Shown here: positions 19,024 to 28,217 of the stretch, piece after piece
How the letters are laid out: each line of letters opens with the position of its first letter
Position numbering within the stretch: the stretch's first letter is position 1
From: Paraburkholderia atlantica
GTDB lineage: Bacteria; Pseudomonadota; Gammaproteobacteria; Burkholderiales; Burkholderiaceae
NCBI RefSeq assembly: GCF_009362785.1
Contig: NZ_WHNQ01000005.1
Location: 124,001-188,000, forward strand
Length of the DNA stretch: 64,000 nt
Reading direction: 5' to 3'
Translations under genes and position numbers: made by a program
Notes under the pieces: generated by a model
Databases searched by the model: none
The model's input: only the letters and a program-made list of their open reading frames with translations
Told to the model about the DNA's origin: nothing

Positions 19024-20415
19024 TTACTTTGCCAGTTTCGAATGACGGCGCGAGTAGCCGAAATAGACGACCATGCCGATCGCAAGCCAGATCAAGAACG
19101 CGCCCCACGTGATGCCTTGCAGATTCAGCATCAGGAACAGGCACGATGCGACCGCGAGCACCGGCACGACCGGCACGCCCGGGCAACGGAACGCACGCGG
19201 CAGCTCGGGGTGCGTCTTGCGCAGCACGAGCACCGCGATCGACACCATCGAGAATGCCGCGAGCGTGCCGATGTTGATCAGCTCAGCCAACACATTGAGC
19301 GGCACCAGCGCGCCGATCAGGCCGAAGAAGATGCCGACGAGCCACGTCGTGAAAAACGGCGTCGCGAAGCGCGGATGCACTTTCGACAGCTTCGCGGGCA
19401 GCAGGCCGTCGCGCGACATCGCGAAGATCACCCGCGTTTGACCGTAAGCCATTACGAGAATCACGGTCAGCATGCCGAGCACGGCGCCGAGATCGATGAA
19501 ACCTGCGACCCAGTTCTGCCCGGCGAGCTGCAGCGCGTACGACACCGGGTGGGAAATGCCCATGAACTTCTCGGACGGCACGATGCCGGTGACGACCGCG
19601 GCCACGGCCACGTACAGCACCGCGCACACGCCGAGCGACGCGATGATGCCGATCGGCAGATCGCGCTTCGGGTTCTTCACCTCTTCCGCCGCCGACGACA
19701 CCGAGTCGAAGCCGATGAAGGCGAAGAACATCACCGCGGCCGCGCCGAACACGCCGCTCCAGCCGTGCGGCATGAACGGGTGCCAGTTGGCCGGCGTGAC
19801 GTGAAACACGCCGACGCCGATCACGAGCAGCACGACCACGACCTTGATCGCCACCATGATGTTGTTGATCCGCGCGGATTCACGCACACCGACCGACAGC
19901 AGCGTGGTGATCGCCATCATCACGAGGAAGGCGGGCAGGTTGAACAGCGTTTCGTGTCCGGGGACGGCGCCGGGGGCCGCGGTCAGCGCCATCGGCAGCG
20001 ACACGCCGAAGCCCGACAGCAGCGACTGCAGATAGCCCGACCAGCCGACCGACACCGCCGAGGTCGCGAGCCCGTATTCGAGCATCAGGTCCCAGCCGAT
20101 GATCCACGCGGCCAGCTCGCCGAGCGTCGCGTACGAGTACGTGTAGATCGAACCGGCGACCGGAATCGTCGATGCGAATTCGGCATAGGCGAGCGCGGCG
20201 AAGCCGCAGGCGATCGCCGCGATCACGAACGAGATCATCAGCGCGGGCCCGGCCTGCAAGGCGCCCGTGCCGGTCAGCACGAAGATGCCGGTGCCGATGA
20301 TCGCGCCGACGCCGAGGAAGGTCAGGTCGAGCGCGCCGAGCGCCTTTTTCAGGCCGGCGGTCTGAGCGCTTGCCGCAAGCATGTGCTCGACGCTCTTTTT
20401 TCGAAACAGGGACAT
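19024..20415 (-). CDS. APC-family amino acid permease
   Basis: 463 aa from ATG 20415 (MSLFRKKSVEHML), with GGAGA upstream; an upstream frame extension lacks support. The first TM contains the APC substrate-binding glycine motif VGAIIGTGIFVLTG. Around twelve TM helices follow, including SFVIAAIACGFAALAYAEFAS and FDSVSSAAEEVKNPKRDLPIGI. The pattern matches the cationic amino-acid transporter-like YfnA/CAT group. Substrate preference is not determinable. Transcribed alone, ending at the hairpin 18915-18948. Confidence 0.92.
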   Translation of the reverse strand: MSLFRKKSVEHMLAASAQTAGLKKALGALDLTFLGVGAIIGTGIFVLTGTGALQAGPALMISFVIAAIACGFAALAYAEFASTIPVAGSIYTYSYATLGELAAWIIGWDLMLEYGLATSAVSVGWSGYLQSLLSGFGVSLPMALTAAPGAVPGHETLFNLPAFLVMMAITTLLSVGVRESARINNIMVAIKVVVVLLVIGVGVFHVTPANWHPFMPHGWSGVFGAAAVMFFAFIGFDSVSSAAEEVKNPKRDLPIGIIASLGVCAVLYVAVAAVVTGIVPSEKFMGISHPVSYALQLAGQNWVAGFIDLGAVLGMLTVILVMAYGQTRVIFAMSRDGLLPAKLSKVHPRFATPFFTTWLVGIFFGLIGALVPLNVLAELINIGTLAAFSMVSIAVLVLRKTHPELPRAFRCPGVPVVPVLAVASCLFLMLNLQGITWGAFLIWLAIGMVVYFGYSRRHSKLAK

Positions 20416-20710
20416 TGGCGTGGGTCTCCAGTGGTGCACGCGTGTTGCGCGCCGAATGTCGGGGAAAACCCGCAATTCTAGCGGATGCGTGCCATCGGGC
20501 CGGTTCAAGGCGGCGCTTCGCGGGTCGGGGCGATGGGTGGAAGTTCCCGCCAGGAGGGACGACGGTGGTCTTGCGGTGCCGCACGCAGTGCGGCGGTCGA
20601 GCTTTTACCGAGTAGGCGATTGATGGGGACGGAATTTCTCCGTCTGCACCGGCGCACCGATGGGTAGCTGCGGCACAACGCCGCAGGCACGGGAGGCGGC
20701 GCCTGCTGGA

Positions 20711-21367
20711 CTAGCCGGCCATCGCGGGATTCAGATCGACGAGGCGGTTGCTCATCACATAGAACGTCAGCTCCGCGTTGTTGCGCAGCTTCATCTTGTC
20801 GAGCAGCCGCGTGCGGTACACGCTGACCGTCTTCACCGACAGCGACAGCGTGGCCGCGATATCGGTGAGCCGTTTGCCCGACGCGAGCATGCACAGCGTC
20901 TGGTACTCGCGATCGGACAGCTTTTCGTGCGGCAACTGCTCGCCGTCGAACGACACGTAGTCGGCGAGCGCCTCGGCCATCTCCGGGCTCACGTATTTGC
21001 GGCCCGCGGCGACCTGCTGGATCGCGCCGATCATCTGCGCGGCATCGACCGTCTTCGACAGATAGCCGGACGCGCCGGCTTTGAGCGCGCGCACCGCGTA
21101 CTGGTCCTCGCGGTACATCGAGAACATCAGCACCGCGACGCGCGGCGCTTTGCGCTTCAGGCGCTTGAGCACCTCGACGCCATTCATGTCGGGCAGCGAG
21201 ATGTCGAGCAGCACGACGTCGAAGCCGTGATGGACGACCGAGTCGAGCGCTTCGGAGCCGCTTTGCGCCTCGGCGACCTCGCGCGCGACGCCGCGATCGA
21301 GCAGCAGCTGGCGGACGCCCTGGCGGACCACCGCGTGATCTTCGACGATCAGGATGCGCAGGCTCAT
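20711..21367 (-). CDS. NarL/FixJ-type response regulator
   Basis: 218 aa. The receiver domain has the acidic pair in LIVEDHAVVRQG, the phospho-acceptor Asp in VVLLDISLPDMNG (about residue 55) and the conserved Lys in GYLSKTVDA. The C-terminal LuxR-type HTH is LSDREYQTLCMLASGKRLTDIAATLSLSVKTVSVYRTRLLDKM. It sits ten bases after the cognate histidine kinase and is co-transcribed with it. The stimulus and regulon are unknown; the 295-bp gap downstream and the APC permease gene beyond it are not obviously linked. Confidence 0.94.
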   Translation of the reverse strand: MSLRILIVEDHAVVRQGVRQLLLDRGVAREVAEAQSGSEALDSVVHHGFDVVLLDISLPDMNGVEVLKRLKRKAPRVAVLMFSMYREDQYAVRALKAGASGYLSKTVDAAQMIGAIQQVAAGRKYVSPEMAEALADYVSFDGEQLPHEKLSDREYQTLCMLASGKRLTDIAATLSLSVKTVSVYRTRLLDKMKLRNNAELTFYVMSNRLVDLNPAMAG

Positions 21368-21377
21368 GGTCGCGGGC

Positions 21378-22265
21378 TCACGATTGCAGCGCGCGGCGGG
21401 CGGCGCACGGGGCGGGGCTGGCTGCCAGCAGCGCGTGCCACGCGAAGCGGGCCTGGATCAAGGTGCCGCGCGAGGCGATGGCGCCGTTGCCGCCCGTGCC
21501 GCTGTCCTCGCCGCGACCGACGCTCGAGCGCCTCGTGCCGACTCGCAGCGCGCCGTCGAATGCTGCGCAGCGCGCCTGCATGCCGGTGAGGCCGAACTGA
21601 CCGCCGGGTTCTTTCTTGCTACCGCGATCGCGCGCGCCGCGCCGCAAACCAATGCCGTCGTCGTTGATGAGGAGTTTCAGATGACGCGCACCGGTTTCGA
21701 TGCGCACGTCGGCGCAGCTCGCCCGTGCGTGCTTCGCGACGTTGTTCAGCGCTTCCTGCGCGACACGGAACACGGCAAGCGCGGCATCGGCCGGCAGGCG
21801 CGCGAGCCGCGCGTCGTCGGGGCAGGTAAAGGTGGCGCGCAAGCCGGTCCGCGTGGAGAAGTCGCGCACCCAGCACATCAGCGCGCCGGCGACGCCCGTT
21901 TCGAACGACGGCGCGTGCAGTTGCGCGATGGCCTCGCGGCTCGCTGCGTGCACGGCGTCGAGCGAACGGTTCGCGACCGCGAGCGCGGCCGCGCATTGCG
22001 GCGGCGCGTCGGTGGGCAGCCAGGTTTCGATGCCGGCGAGCGCGAAGCGCGTCGCGGTCAGCTCGGCGCCGACGCCGTCGTGCAGCTCGCGCGCGACGTG
22101 GCGGCGCACACTTTCCTGCGCCTCGACCAGTTCGGCCGACAGCTCGCGGACCCGCGCGCGCAGCCGCTCGATCTCGCGCGCGGCGTGCGATGGCATGTCG
22201 AAGCCATCACGCTGCGCGGCCGAGGCCAGCGCAGCGTTGAACGGGACGGCAGTCGACGTATCCAT
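21378..22265 (-). CDS. Sensor histidine kinase (HisKA_3/NarX class), cytosolic
   Basis: 295 aa from ATG 22265, which has a strong GAGAGGGA site. The protein has no TM helices. A coiled coil (about residues 30-60) leads to the HisKA_3 dimerisation motif RRHVARELHDGVGAELTATR with the phospho-acceptor His. The ATPase domain follows with FRVAQEALNNVAKHA, INDDGIG and a divergent G-box (GGQFGLTGMQAR). It is likely a soluble partner of the NarL-type regulator encoded ten bases downstream. The C-terminus is an unusual Ala/Cys-rich extension of about 50 residues. Confidence 0.9.
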   Translation of the reverse strand: MDTSTAVPFNAALASAAQRDGFDMPSHAAREIERLRARVRELSAELVEAQESVRRHVARELHDGVGAELTATRFALAGIETWLPTDAPPQCAAALAVANRSLDAVHAASREAIAQLHAPSFETGVAGALMCWVRDFSTRTGLRATFTCPDDARLARLPADAALAVFRVAQEALNNVAKHARASCADVRIETGARHLKLLINDDGIGLRRGARDRGSKKEPGGQFGLTGMQARCAAFDGALRVGTRRSSVGRGEDSGTGGNGAIASRGTLIQARFAWHALLAASPAPCAARRALQS

Positions 22266-22665
22266 GAATTTCCCTCTCAGGAAGCGGAGTGGACAGCGAA
22301 GCGGGCGCGCGCAGACGGAATCACGCCTGCGAATCACGAGGTTTCGCGTCGGACGAAACACGATGGCCCAACGTAACGAAATTTACATTCAGTAACAACT
22401 CGGGTTGACGATGTTCAATGCATGAATTCGTCTGATCTCGCGGCGCGATGATATCCCAAAAAGATTAAAAAAGCAGTCGCACCAAGGGTTAGCGCATGGT
22501 TTGCAGAAATTACTTGATGTTCCTCATGCGCGCGCCTTGTCGGAGGAATTCTGACAGCGGAGGTGATGTAACGGCGGCCGATTTGTAACGGAGCAACAAA
22601 AAAAGGAGCCCGCAGGCTCCTTTTTTGGAATTCGCGGCGCGGGGGCCGCAACAGGGAATGCCGGC
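22266..22665. other. Intergenic region between fpr and the two-component pair
   Basis: 400 bp that contains the promoter region of the histidine-kinase gene and the terminator at 22598-22627. No gene with a ribosome site is visible; the reverse 122-codon frame at 22415-22783 overlaps fpr and is rejected. Confidence 0.5.
22598..22627 (-). terminator. Rho-independent terminator of fpr
   Basis: AAAAAAGGAGCC and GGCTCCTTTTTT flank a 4-base loop, giving a perfect stem plus T tract readable in both directions. It lies about 40 bases beyond the fpr stop codon. Confidence 0.9.
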
Positions 22666-23436
22666 TTAGCCGACGAAGGCCTTTTCGACCACGTAATGAC
22701 CCGGCTCGTTGTTGCTGCCTTCCTTGAAGCCCGCGTCTTCGAGCAGCTTGCGCGTGTCGCGCAGCATGTGCGGGCTGCCGCACAGCATGACGCGGTCGTT
22801 TTCGAGCGAGAAACCCGGCACGCCGAGGTCGGCGAACAGTTTTTCGGTTTCGATCAGCTCGGTGATGCGGCCGCGGTTTTGGAACGCTTCGCGCGTGACC
22901 GTCGGGTAGTACAGCAGCTTTTCCTGCACGAGCTCGCCGAGGTGTTCATGCGCCGGCAGGTGCTCGGTGATGTATTCCTTGTACGCGAGTTCGTCGACGA
23001 AACGGCAGGTGTGCGTGAGGACCACGCGCTCGTAGCGGTCGTAAATGTCCGGATCTTTGATGATCGACATGAACGGCGCGAGGCCCGTGCCGGTGGACAG
23101 CAGCCACAGCGTCTTGCCCGGCAGCAGGTTATCGGCCACCAGCGTGCCGACCGGCTTCTTGCCGATCAGCACTTCGTCGCCGACCTTCAGATGCTGCAGA
23201 CGCGACGTGAGCGGACCGTCCTGCACCTTGATGCTGAGGAATTCGAGGTGTTCTTCGTAGTTCGCACTCGCGAGGCTGTAGGCGCGCAGCAGCGGCTTGC
23301 CGTCGACCTGCAGGCCGACCATCGTGAACTGGCCGTTTTCGAAGCGGAACGACGGATCGCGCGTGCAGGTGAAGCTGAAAAGCGTATCGGTCCAGTGATG
23401 GACGCTCAGGACGGTTTGTGAATTCAGGTTGCTCAT
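22666..23436 (-). CDS. fpr: Ferredoxin--NADP reductase
   Basis: 256 aa from ATG 23436, the family's usual bacterial length; the open frame further upstream is not coding. The FAD-binding motif is RAYSLASANYEE. The NADP-binding region has LLSTGTGLAPFMSII and the C-terminal part MLCGSPHMLRDT, ending in a hydrophobic YVVEKAFVG tail typical of the bacterial Fpr subclass. It transfers electrons between NADPH and ferredoxin or flavodoxin and is linked to oxidative-stress defence and Fe-S metabolism in related species. It ends at the terminator 22598-22627. Confidence 0.95.
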   Translation of the reverse strand: MSNLNSQTVLSVHHWTDTLFSFTCTRDPSFRFENGQFTMVGLQVDGKPLLRAYSLASANYEEHLEFLSIKVQDGPLTSRLQHLKVGDEVLIGKKPVGTLVADNLLPGKTLWLLSTGTGLAPFMSIIKDPDIYDRYERVVLTHTCRFVDELAYKEYITEHLPAHEHLGELVQEKLLYYPTVTREAFQNRGRITELIETEKLFADLGVPGFSLENDRVMLCGSPHMLRDTRKLLEDAGFKEGSNNEPGHYVVEKAFVG

Positions 23437-24023
23437 GGCTTCTTGGATAGTGCGAAAACAAAGGCGGCCAGTCGTCTGAGCCGGCCGGCACGGCAAGGGC
23501 GATGCTGCGCTGATCCGTGGTCGGGACTCCCGCGCAATCGAGCATTTTACCGTGCCCGCCGGGGCGGGGCCGCAGCGCGGCGCTCGAGCGTGGTAAAGCG
23601 GGTTGCCAAACCGGGAAGCGGCGGCGCCGGCTTGCTGGCGCCGCGAAGTACGTTGGCGTGAGTGCGGCCGTGCTTCAGCGGGGTACGGCGATTCGGCGAA
23701 TGCCGCGCAGGGCGGCTGCCATTGGCTGTCCGCCAGGCGCGAAAGCAACGCGCCGCGTGGGCAACAATTTCAAGATGATACCGAAACGCGGCGTGCGCTG
23801 CAGCATTGACCCTGCAGATATAACTGGCAAAAGGGGCGGAACTGTCCCGGCGCGATGGGGATCGCCTCGCGTTCGACTATCGGTTGCACGGCGCGATTTT
23901 TTGGGGAATACGCCTGACGTCACGTCGTTTACGCAGCACGCGAGTCGCGCGAAGCAGGGCAGTGCGGTGGCTGCGCGGCTCGTCCTGGCGGCTGCGACCG
24001 CCACTGCCAGTAGGAGGTGTCAA
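23437..24023. other. Intergenic region upstream of the NHL-repeat protein
   Basis: 587 bp without a supportable gene. The frame of the downstream gene is open through most of it, but without a ribosome site until AGGAGGTGT at 24012. It should carry the fpr promoter (leftward) and the promoter of the secreted protein (rightward). Confidence 0.45.
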
Positions 24024-25178
24024 ATGGAAACTTCTCGTGCGATATCTGCATTCGGTTCATACACGGACTTCAACGGATTGGTGATACGGGCACGCGCATC
24101 GCGCCGCGTACGTCGTGCGGTGTGTCAAGCCGGTCTGCTGGTTTTATCGTTGGGGGCGGTCGGAGCCGAGGCGCAGGAGGTGATTTTGCCGCCGCAGGCC
24201 GTGACCTCGTCGACCGTTCCGGCCAACGGGGATGTCAATCCGTATGGCATGGCGTTCGTGCCGTTCGGCGTGCCGTCCTGGAGCACACTCAAACCCGGCG
24301 ATGTGGTGGTGTCGAATTTCAATGCTCAGTCGAACCTGCAGGGAACCGGTACGACGATCGTCAAGCTCGTGTCCAATAGCAATCCCGTGACCTTCTTCCA
24401 GGGGCAAAATCTCGGTCTCACGACGGCGCTCGCGGTGCTCAGAAGCGGCTTCGTTCTGGTGGGCAACGTCCCGACTACGGATGGCAAGAACGTCGTCCCT
24501 CCGGGCTCGTTGCTCGTCATCAATCCGCAAGGCGGGCTCGTCACGGAACTGAAAGATCAGAGGCTGCTGGATGGCCCTTGGGACCTCACCGTGATCGACG
24601 GGGGACGATTCGTCCGGGTCTTCGTCTCGGATGTGCTGAACGGAAAGGTCGCGCGGATCGATCTTTCGATCGGGGAGAACGGCGTTCAGATGCTGCCTAG
24701 CTCGACCATCATCGCGTCAGGCTATCTACACCGCACCGATCCGGCGGCACTGCTGGTCGGCCCGACCGGACTGGCATACGACCCAACGCATGACGTGCTG
24801 TACGTCGCCTCGACCGGTGACAACGCGGTGTTCGCCATCTACGGCGCCGCGGGCGCGAATCACGATGGCGGCGTCGGCCGGATGATTTACCACGACAACA
24901 AACATCTGCACGGTCCGCTTGCGCTGGCGCTCGCACCCAACGGGCATCTCGTTACCGCAAACGGCGACGCGGTCAACCCCGACCCGAATCAGCCCGGCGA
25001 AATCGTCGAGTTCACCGTCGACGGACAATTCGTCGCCCAATTGCAGGTCGATCCTGCGCCGGGCTCCGCGTTCGGCCTCGCCTTCGGCCTCGATAGCAAC
25101 CGCCACCTGCAGTTCACAGCGGTGGACGACGCCACCAACACCGCGACGGTCTGGACGTTGCGCACGAACAATCAATAA
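24024..25178 (+). CDS. Secreted NHL/beta-propeller repeat protein
   Basis: 384 aa. ATG 24024 is preceded by a near-consensus TAGGAGGTGT. A twin-Arg-rich N-terminal region and hydrophobic core (QAGLLVLSLGAVGAEAQ) form a signal peptide of about 45 residues. The mature part is repeated beta-blades with phrases such as NPYGMAFVP, GPTGLAYDPTHDVLYVASTGDNAVFAI and HGPLALALAPNGHLVTANGDAVN, as in NHL/SMP-30-like propellers. Probably periplasmic or extracellular; the ligand or catalytic role is unknown. It stands alone. Confidence 0.85.
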   Translation: METSRAISAFGSYTDFNGLVIRARASRRVRRAVCQAGLLVLSLGAVGAEAQEVILPPQAVTSSTVPANGDVNPYGMAFVPFGVPSWSTLKPGDVVVSNFNAQSNLQGTGTTIVKLVSNSNPVTFFQGQNLGLTTALAVLRSGFVLVGNVPTTDGKNVVPPGSLLVINPQGGLVTELKDQRLLDGPWDLTVIDGGRFVRVFVSDVLNGKVARIDLSIGENGVQMLPSSTIIASGYLHRTDPAALLVGPTGLAYDPTHDVLYVASTGDNAVFAIYGAAGANHDGGVGRMIYHDNKHLHGPLALALAPNGHLVTANGDAVNPDPNQPGEIVEFTVDGQFVAQLQVDPAPGSAFGLAFGLDSNRHLQFTAVDDATNTATVWTLRTNNQ

Positions 25179-25523
25179 GGAAACCGAGGACGACGATCGG
25201 GGACGTCCTGACGCGTCGGGGACACGTCACGGTCACACGGTTTCACGGCGAATCTATCGGTACACAGATATGGGTCGGGGGCGGCGATTGTAGCGGCAAG
25301 CCTCAGTCAAATAAGGAAAATCTGTCCGATGGTATTGATGACGCCAACTCGCGGGTGCCGCTTGCTCACGCCGCCGCCGCCCGCTTTTTTCCGCGCTGCT
25401 TCAACACCCGCGCCTGCAACACGATCACGAGCAGCAGGAACACAGCCCCATCAGCCGCCCGGCGCTTCGCCGCTGTGCGCGACGTTTCCCTGAATCCTGC
25501 CCGGCCGCGCGAGGCAGATACCG
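25179..25523. other. Intergenic region carrying a possible decayed gene tail
   Basis: 345 bp between the NHL protein gene and the epimerase pseudogene. Its right part (25366-25440, reverse strand) could be the tail of a lost membrane-protein gene and is listed separately. Nothing else is visible. Confidence 0.4.
25366..25440 (-). pseudogene. Possible C-terminal remnant of a membrane transporter permease
   Basis: The reverse strand reads DGAVFLLLVIVLQARVLK then a Lys/Arg/Ala-rich end and a stop. This is a hydrophobic helix followed by a basic tail, as at the C-terminus of sugar ABC permeases. Upstream in the same frame the sequence is only the antisense of the epimerase remnant, so no intact gene exists. 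Sugar permease and aldose epimerase genes are common neighbours, which makes a deletion scar plausible. The call rests on about 24 residues and is tentative. Confidence 0.3.
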
Positions 25524-26479
25524 TGACCCGAGCGGCGGCGCCACTGTCATGGCTCGACGATCCGGCGAACGCCGCGCGCCTCGTCACATTGTCGGCTGGC
25601 GCATTGCGCGCGGTGCTGGCGCCGGACATTGGCGGCGCTCTCGCGGCGTTCTAGGAAGTCACGTCGGAAGGTCCGTTGCACTGGCTGCGGCCAGCGCTGC
25701 CGGAAGCGTTCGAAGCGCGCAATCCGCTGCGCATGGCGAGCTTCCCGCTGTTCCCGTACTGCAACCGGATTCGCGATGCGCGCTTCGCGTTCGACGGCGC
25801 GACGATCGATCTCGCCGGCAACGACCCGCATTTCGCCCACGCGCTGCATGGCAACGCGTGGCGTCGTCCGTGGCGCGTCGGCGCGCGCAGCGAAAGCGCG
25901 GTGGACTTGCACTTCGAGCACGAGCCCGCTGCGAGCGTGACCGGCGACTGGCCGTTTCGCTATCGCGCGCGGCAGCGTATCGAGTTGCGCGGTGGCGCGC
26001 TCCACATCACGATGTCCGCGCGAAATCTCGCCGATCGGCCGATGCCGTTCGGCATGGGCCATCACCCGTACTATCCGCGCACCGCGGGGACGCGCATCCA
26101 TGCCGACGTTCAGGCGATGTGGCACGCGGACACCGACGTGCTGCCGACGCATCTCGGCCCGCATCCGGCCGTCGACGCGTTGCGCGCGGGCATGTAGCCC
26201 GACGCGTTCGATCTGGACAACAGCTTTTCGAACCGGTCACGCGTGGCGACGATCGCGTGGCCCGACGAGCGCCGCAATCTGACGATGCGTGCCGACGCGC
26301 CGTTCGATCACCTGGTCGTGTTCGCGCCGGCCAACGATCCGCAGCTATGCGTGGAGCCGGTCACGAATACGATCGACTGCTTTAACGCGGTTGGTACACA
26401 AGAGCATGTCGGCGGCTGCGTGTTGCAGTCGGGCGAAAAGATCGAAGCGGCGTTGAGCTGGACGCCGCATCGCGAGTGA
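25524..26479 (+). pseudogene. Aldose 1-epimerase pseudogene (two in-frame amber codons)
   Basis: From GTG 25524 (VTRAAAPLSWLDDP) one frame reads through the whole galactose-mutarotase fold. Visible motifs are FPLFPYCNRIRDARFAF, HALHGNAWRRPWRV, MPFGMGHHPYYPRTAG with the catalytic His region, and CVEPVTNTIDCF with the catalytic Glu. It is interrupted by TAG at 25652-25654, after GGALAAF, and TAG at 26195-26197, after DALRAGM. No frameshift is needed. The protein would be about 317 aa, normal for the family. Unless both stops are sequencing errors or are suppressed, the gene is dead. Confidence 0.85.
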
Positions 26480-26525
26480 GGGGTTAGGCGCTTTCCGTTG
26501 GCGAAAGCGCAACGAACAGAAGCGT

Positions 26526-27323
26526 TTACTCCACCCGCAACTTCGCCATATACGGCAAATGGTCCGACAGCCACGCAGTCTCCTGCGTCGGCTGGATCCA
26601 TTCGACCGGCTGCATGCCGCGCACGAACATCTTGTCGAGCGACAGCGCCGGCGAGAACGCCGGGAACGTGCGCGCCGGTTCGCCGAGCAGCGTCGCGACT
26701 TCCTGCAAGCCGTGCTCGCGAAAGAGCGGTACCGAGTCGTTGCGCCAATCGTTGAAGTCGCCGGCCAGCACGAGCGGACCGTCCGGGGCTTCCTTCGCGA
26801 TCCAGTGCGCGATCCAGTTCATCTGCCGCAAGCGCGCCGGTCGCGTCAGCGCGAGATGCGCGCACAGCAGCGTGACGAGCCGGCCGCCGAACGTCGCACG
26901 CGCGACCAGCAGACCGCGCTTTTCGAAGCGGTGCGCCGAAATGTCCCAGCGGCCGCCGAGGTCCAGCGGATGCGGCGACAGGATCGCATTGCCGTGCCGC
27001 CACGACGGCTTGAACACGTTCGGGCCGAGCGCGACTTCGAGTTCGAGCGCGCGCGCGATTTCGGTTGCCTGACAGTGCCAGACGTCGGACAGCGGATCGC
27101 CCATCGGTGCGCCGAAACTGCTCGCCAATACCGGCGACGGCATGCGCCGCGCCATCGCTTCCTGCAGGAAGTACGCGTCCGCGTGAGTCGATTGAACCCA
27201 GCGCTGCATCGCCTGCCAGGCCTGAAAACCGAGCGGGGTGCGGCCCTTGTGCAGGTTCCAGCTCACAGCGACGAAATCGTTCGGCGCGAGGCTCTCGCGG
27301 ATCAATTCTTCTGGGTTTCGCAT
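26526..27323 (-). CDS. Endonuclease/exonuclease/phosphatase (EEP) family hydrolase
   Basis: 265 aa, a typical length for the fold. Metal and catalytic motifs are VSWNLHKG (Asn about 23), FLQEA (Glu about 55), LLCAHLAL, LVLAGDFNDW (Asp and Asn) and the terminal WLSDHLPY (Asp-His). No signal peptide or TM is seen, so it is probably cytosolic. Family members include DNase I-like nucleases, phosphodiesterases and inositol phosphatases; sequence alone does not tell which. It is convergent with the epimerase remnant and lies 55 bases after the next gene upstream. Confidence 0.9.
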   Translation of the reverse strand: MRNPEELIRESLAPNDFVAVSWNLHKGRTPLGFQAWQAMQRWVQSTHADAYFLQEAMARRMPSPVLASSFGAPMGDPLSDVWHCQATEIARALELEVALGPNVFKPSWRHGNAILSPHPLDLGGRWDISAHRFEKRGLLVARATFGGRLVTLLCAHLALTRPARLRQMNWIAHWIAKEAPDGPLVLAGDFNDWRNDSVPLFREHGLQEVATLLGEPARTFPAFSPALSLDKMFVRGMQPVEWIQPTQETAWLSDHLPYMAKLRVE

Positions 27324-27377
27324 GCCGCGTTATCCACGTGTTCTGTTTGAGCGCGCCGGTCAGGCGCGCGGTTCCTG

Positions 27378-27938
27378 TCAGTTTGGATTGTTGCCGCCAG
27401 TCGCGGCGCCATTGCCGCTCATGCCGCCATTCGTACCGGTGCCGTTCGCCCCGTTGCTCACGACGCTCGCATGCACGCGGTACACGAGGTTCGGATTGCG
27501 ATCGACGATCGTCCAGCTCGCCCATTGGTCCGGCGGCACCACCAAACCCGGGTGGCTCGCGCTCACCTGGCGCGGCTGCGGCGGCAGCTTGCAGCCGATG
27601 TCGGTGCGCCCCGCGTTGGTGTCCTCGAGCGTTTCCTGCGTGTCGATCGAAAACATCACGCCCTCGGGATCGACGCGTAGCGGCGACACCGTGATGGTGC
27701 GCGACAGATCGATGCTGCCGGCCGGCTGGTCCTTGCAGCCGACGTTGTGTTGCACGACCTGATGATGCGTATCCGTGCGCGCCTGGCCGACGGTGGTGGT
27801 GCCGTCGAACGAATCGATCTGCTGGCCGTCTTTCACCACCTGCAACTGCCATTGCACGACCTGCTGCGCTGGCCGTTGTTGCGCGTGAGCGAGCAACGAA
27901 GCGCCAAGCAGCATGGCCACGATACCGGTTTTCCACAT
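27378..27938 (-). CDS. Secreted protein of unknown function
   Basis: 186 aa from ATG 27938, which has GGAGATC upstream; an ATG six codons earlier is less well placed. A signal peptide (MWKTGIVAMLLGASLLAHAQ) is followed by a beta-rich domain with three Cys (VGCKDQP, DIGCKLPP) and a Gly/Asn-rich low-complexity tail. No family is recognised. Predicted periplasmic. It may be in one transcript with the EEP hydrolase downstream (54-base gap). Confidence 0.75.
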   Translation of the reverse strand: MWKTGIVAMLLGASLLAHAQQRPAQQVVQWQLQVVKDGQQIDSFDGTTTVGQARTDTHHQVVQHNVGCKDQPAGSIDLSRTITVSPLRVDPEGVMFSIDTQETLEDTNAGRTDIGCKLPPQPRQVSASHPGLVVPPDQWASWTIVDRNPNLVYRVHASVVSNGANGTGTNGGMSGNGAATGGNNPN

Positions 27939-28217
27939 AAAAAGATCTCCGCTCACGCGTCGGTTGCGGGGTTGCCTTGCCTCTCGCCAGCAGGTTAGAG
28001 AGCAATCTTACCCCTGATGGCCGCAACGATTTCTGACACGGTCGACGAGGGCCGGTTCAGCAACAATCCATTCGAGATAAGGATCGGAACGCCAGCGATC
28101 GTTAGCAGCAGAGCCGCGCGACTGCTGGCTTGCACGCGATTGTGTCCTCGTTACACTGGACTGGAATCGGCGCTCACAAGGCGCCGCCGCTGCAGGATCA
28201 GCCAGACGGGGTGAGCG

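Noticed and set aside
18956..19186. Short reverse frame next to the APC permease stop
   Set aside because: It overlaps the permease C-terminal codons in another frame and has no support.
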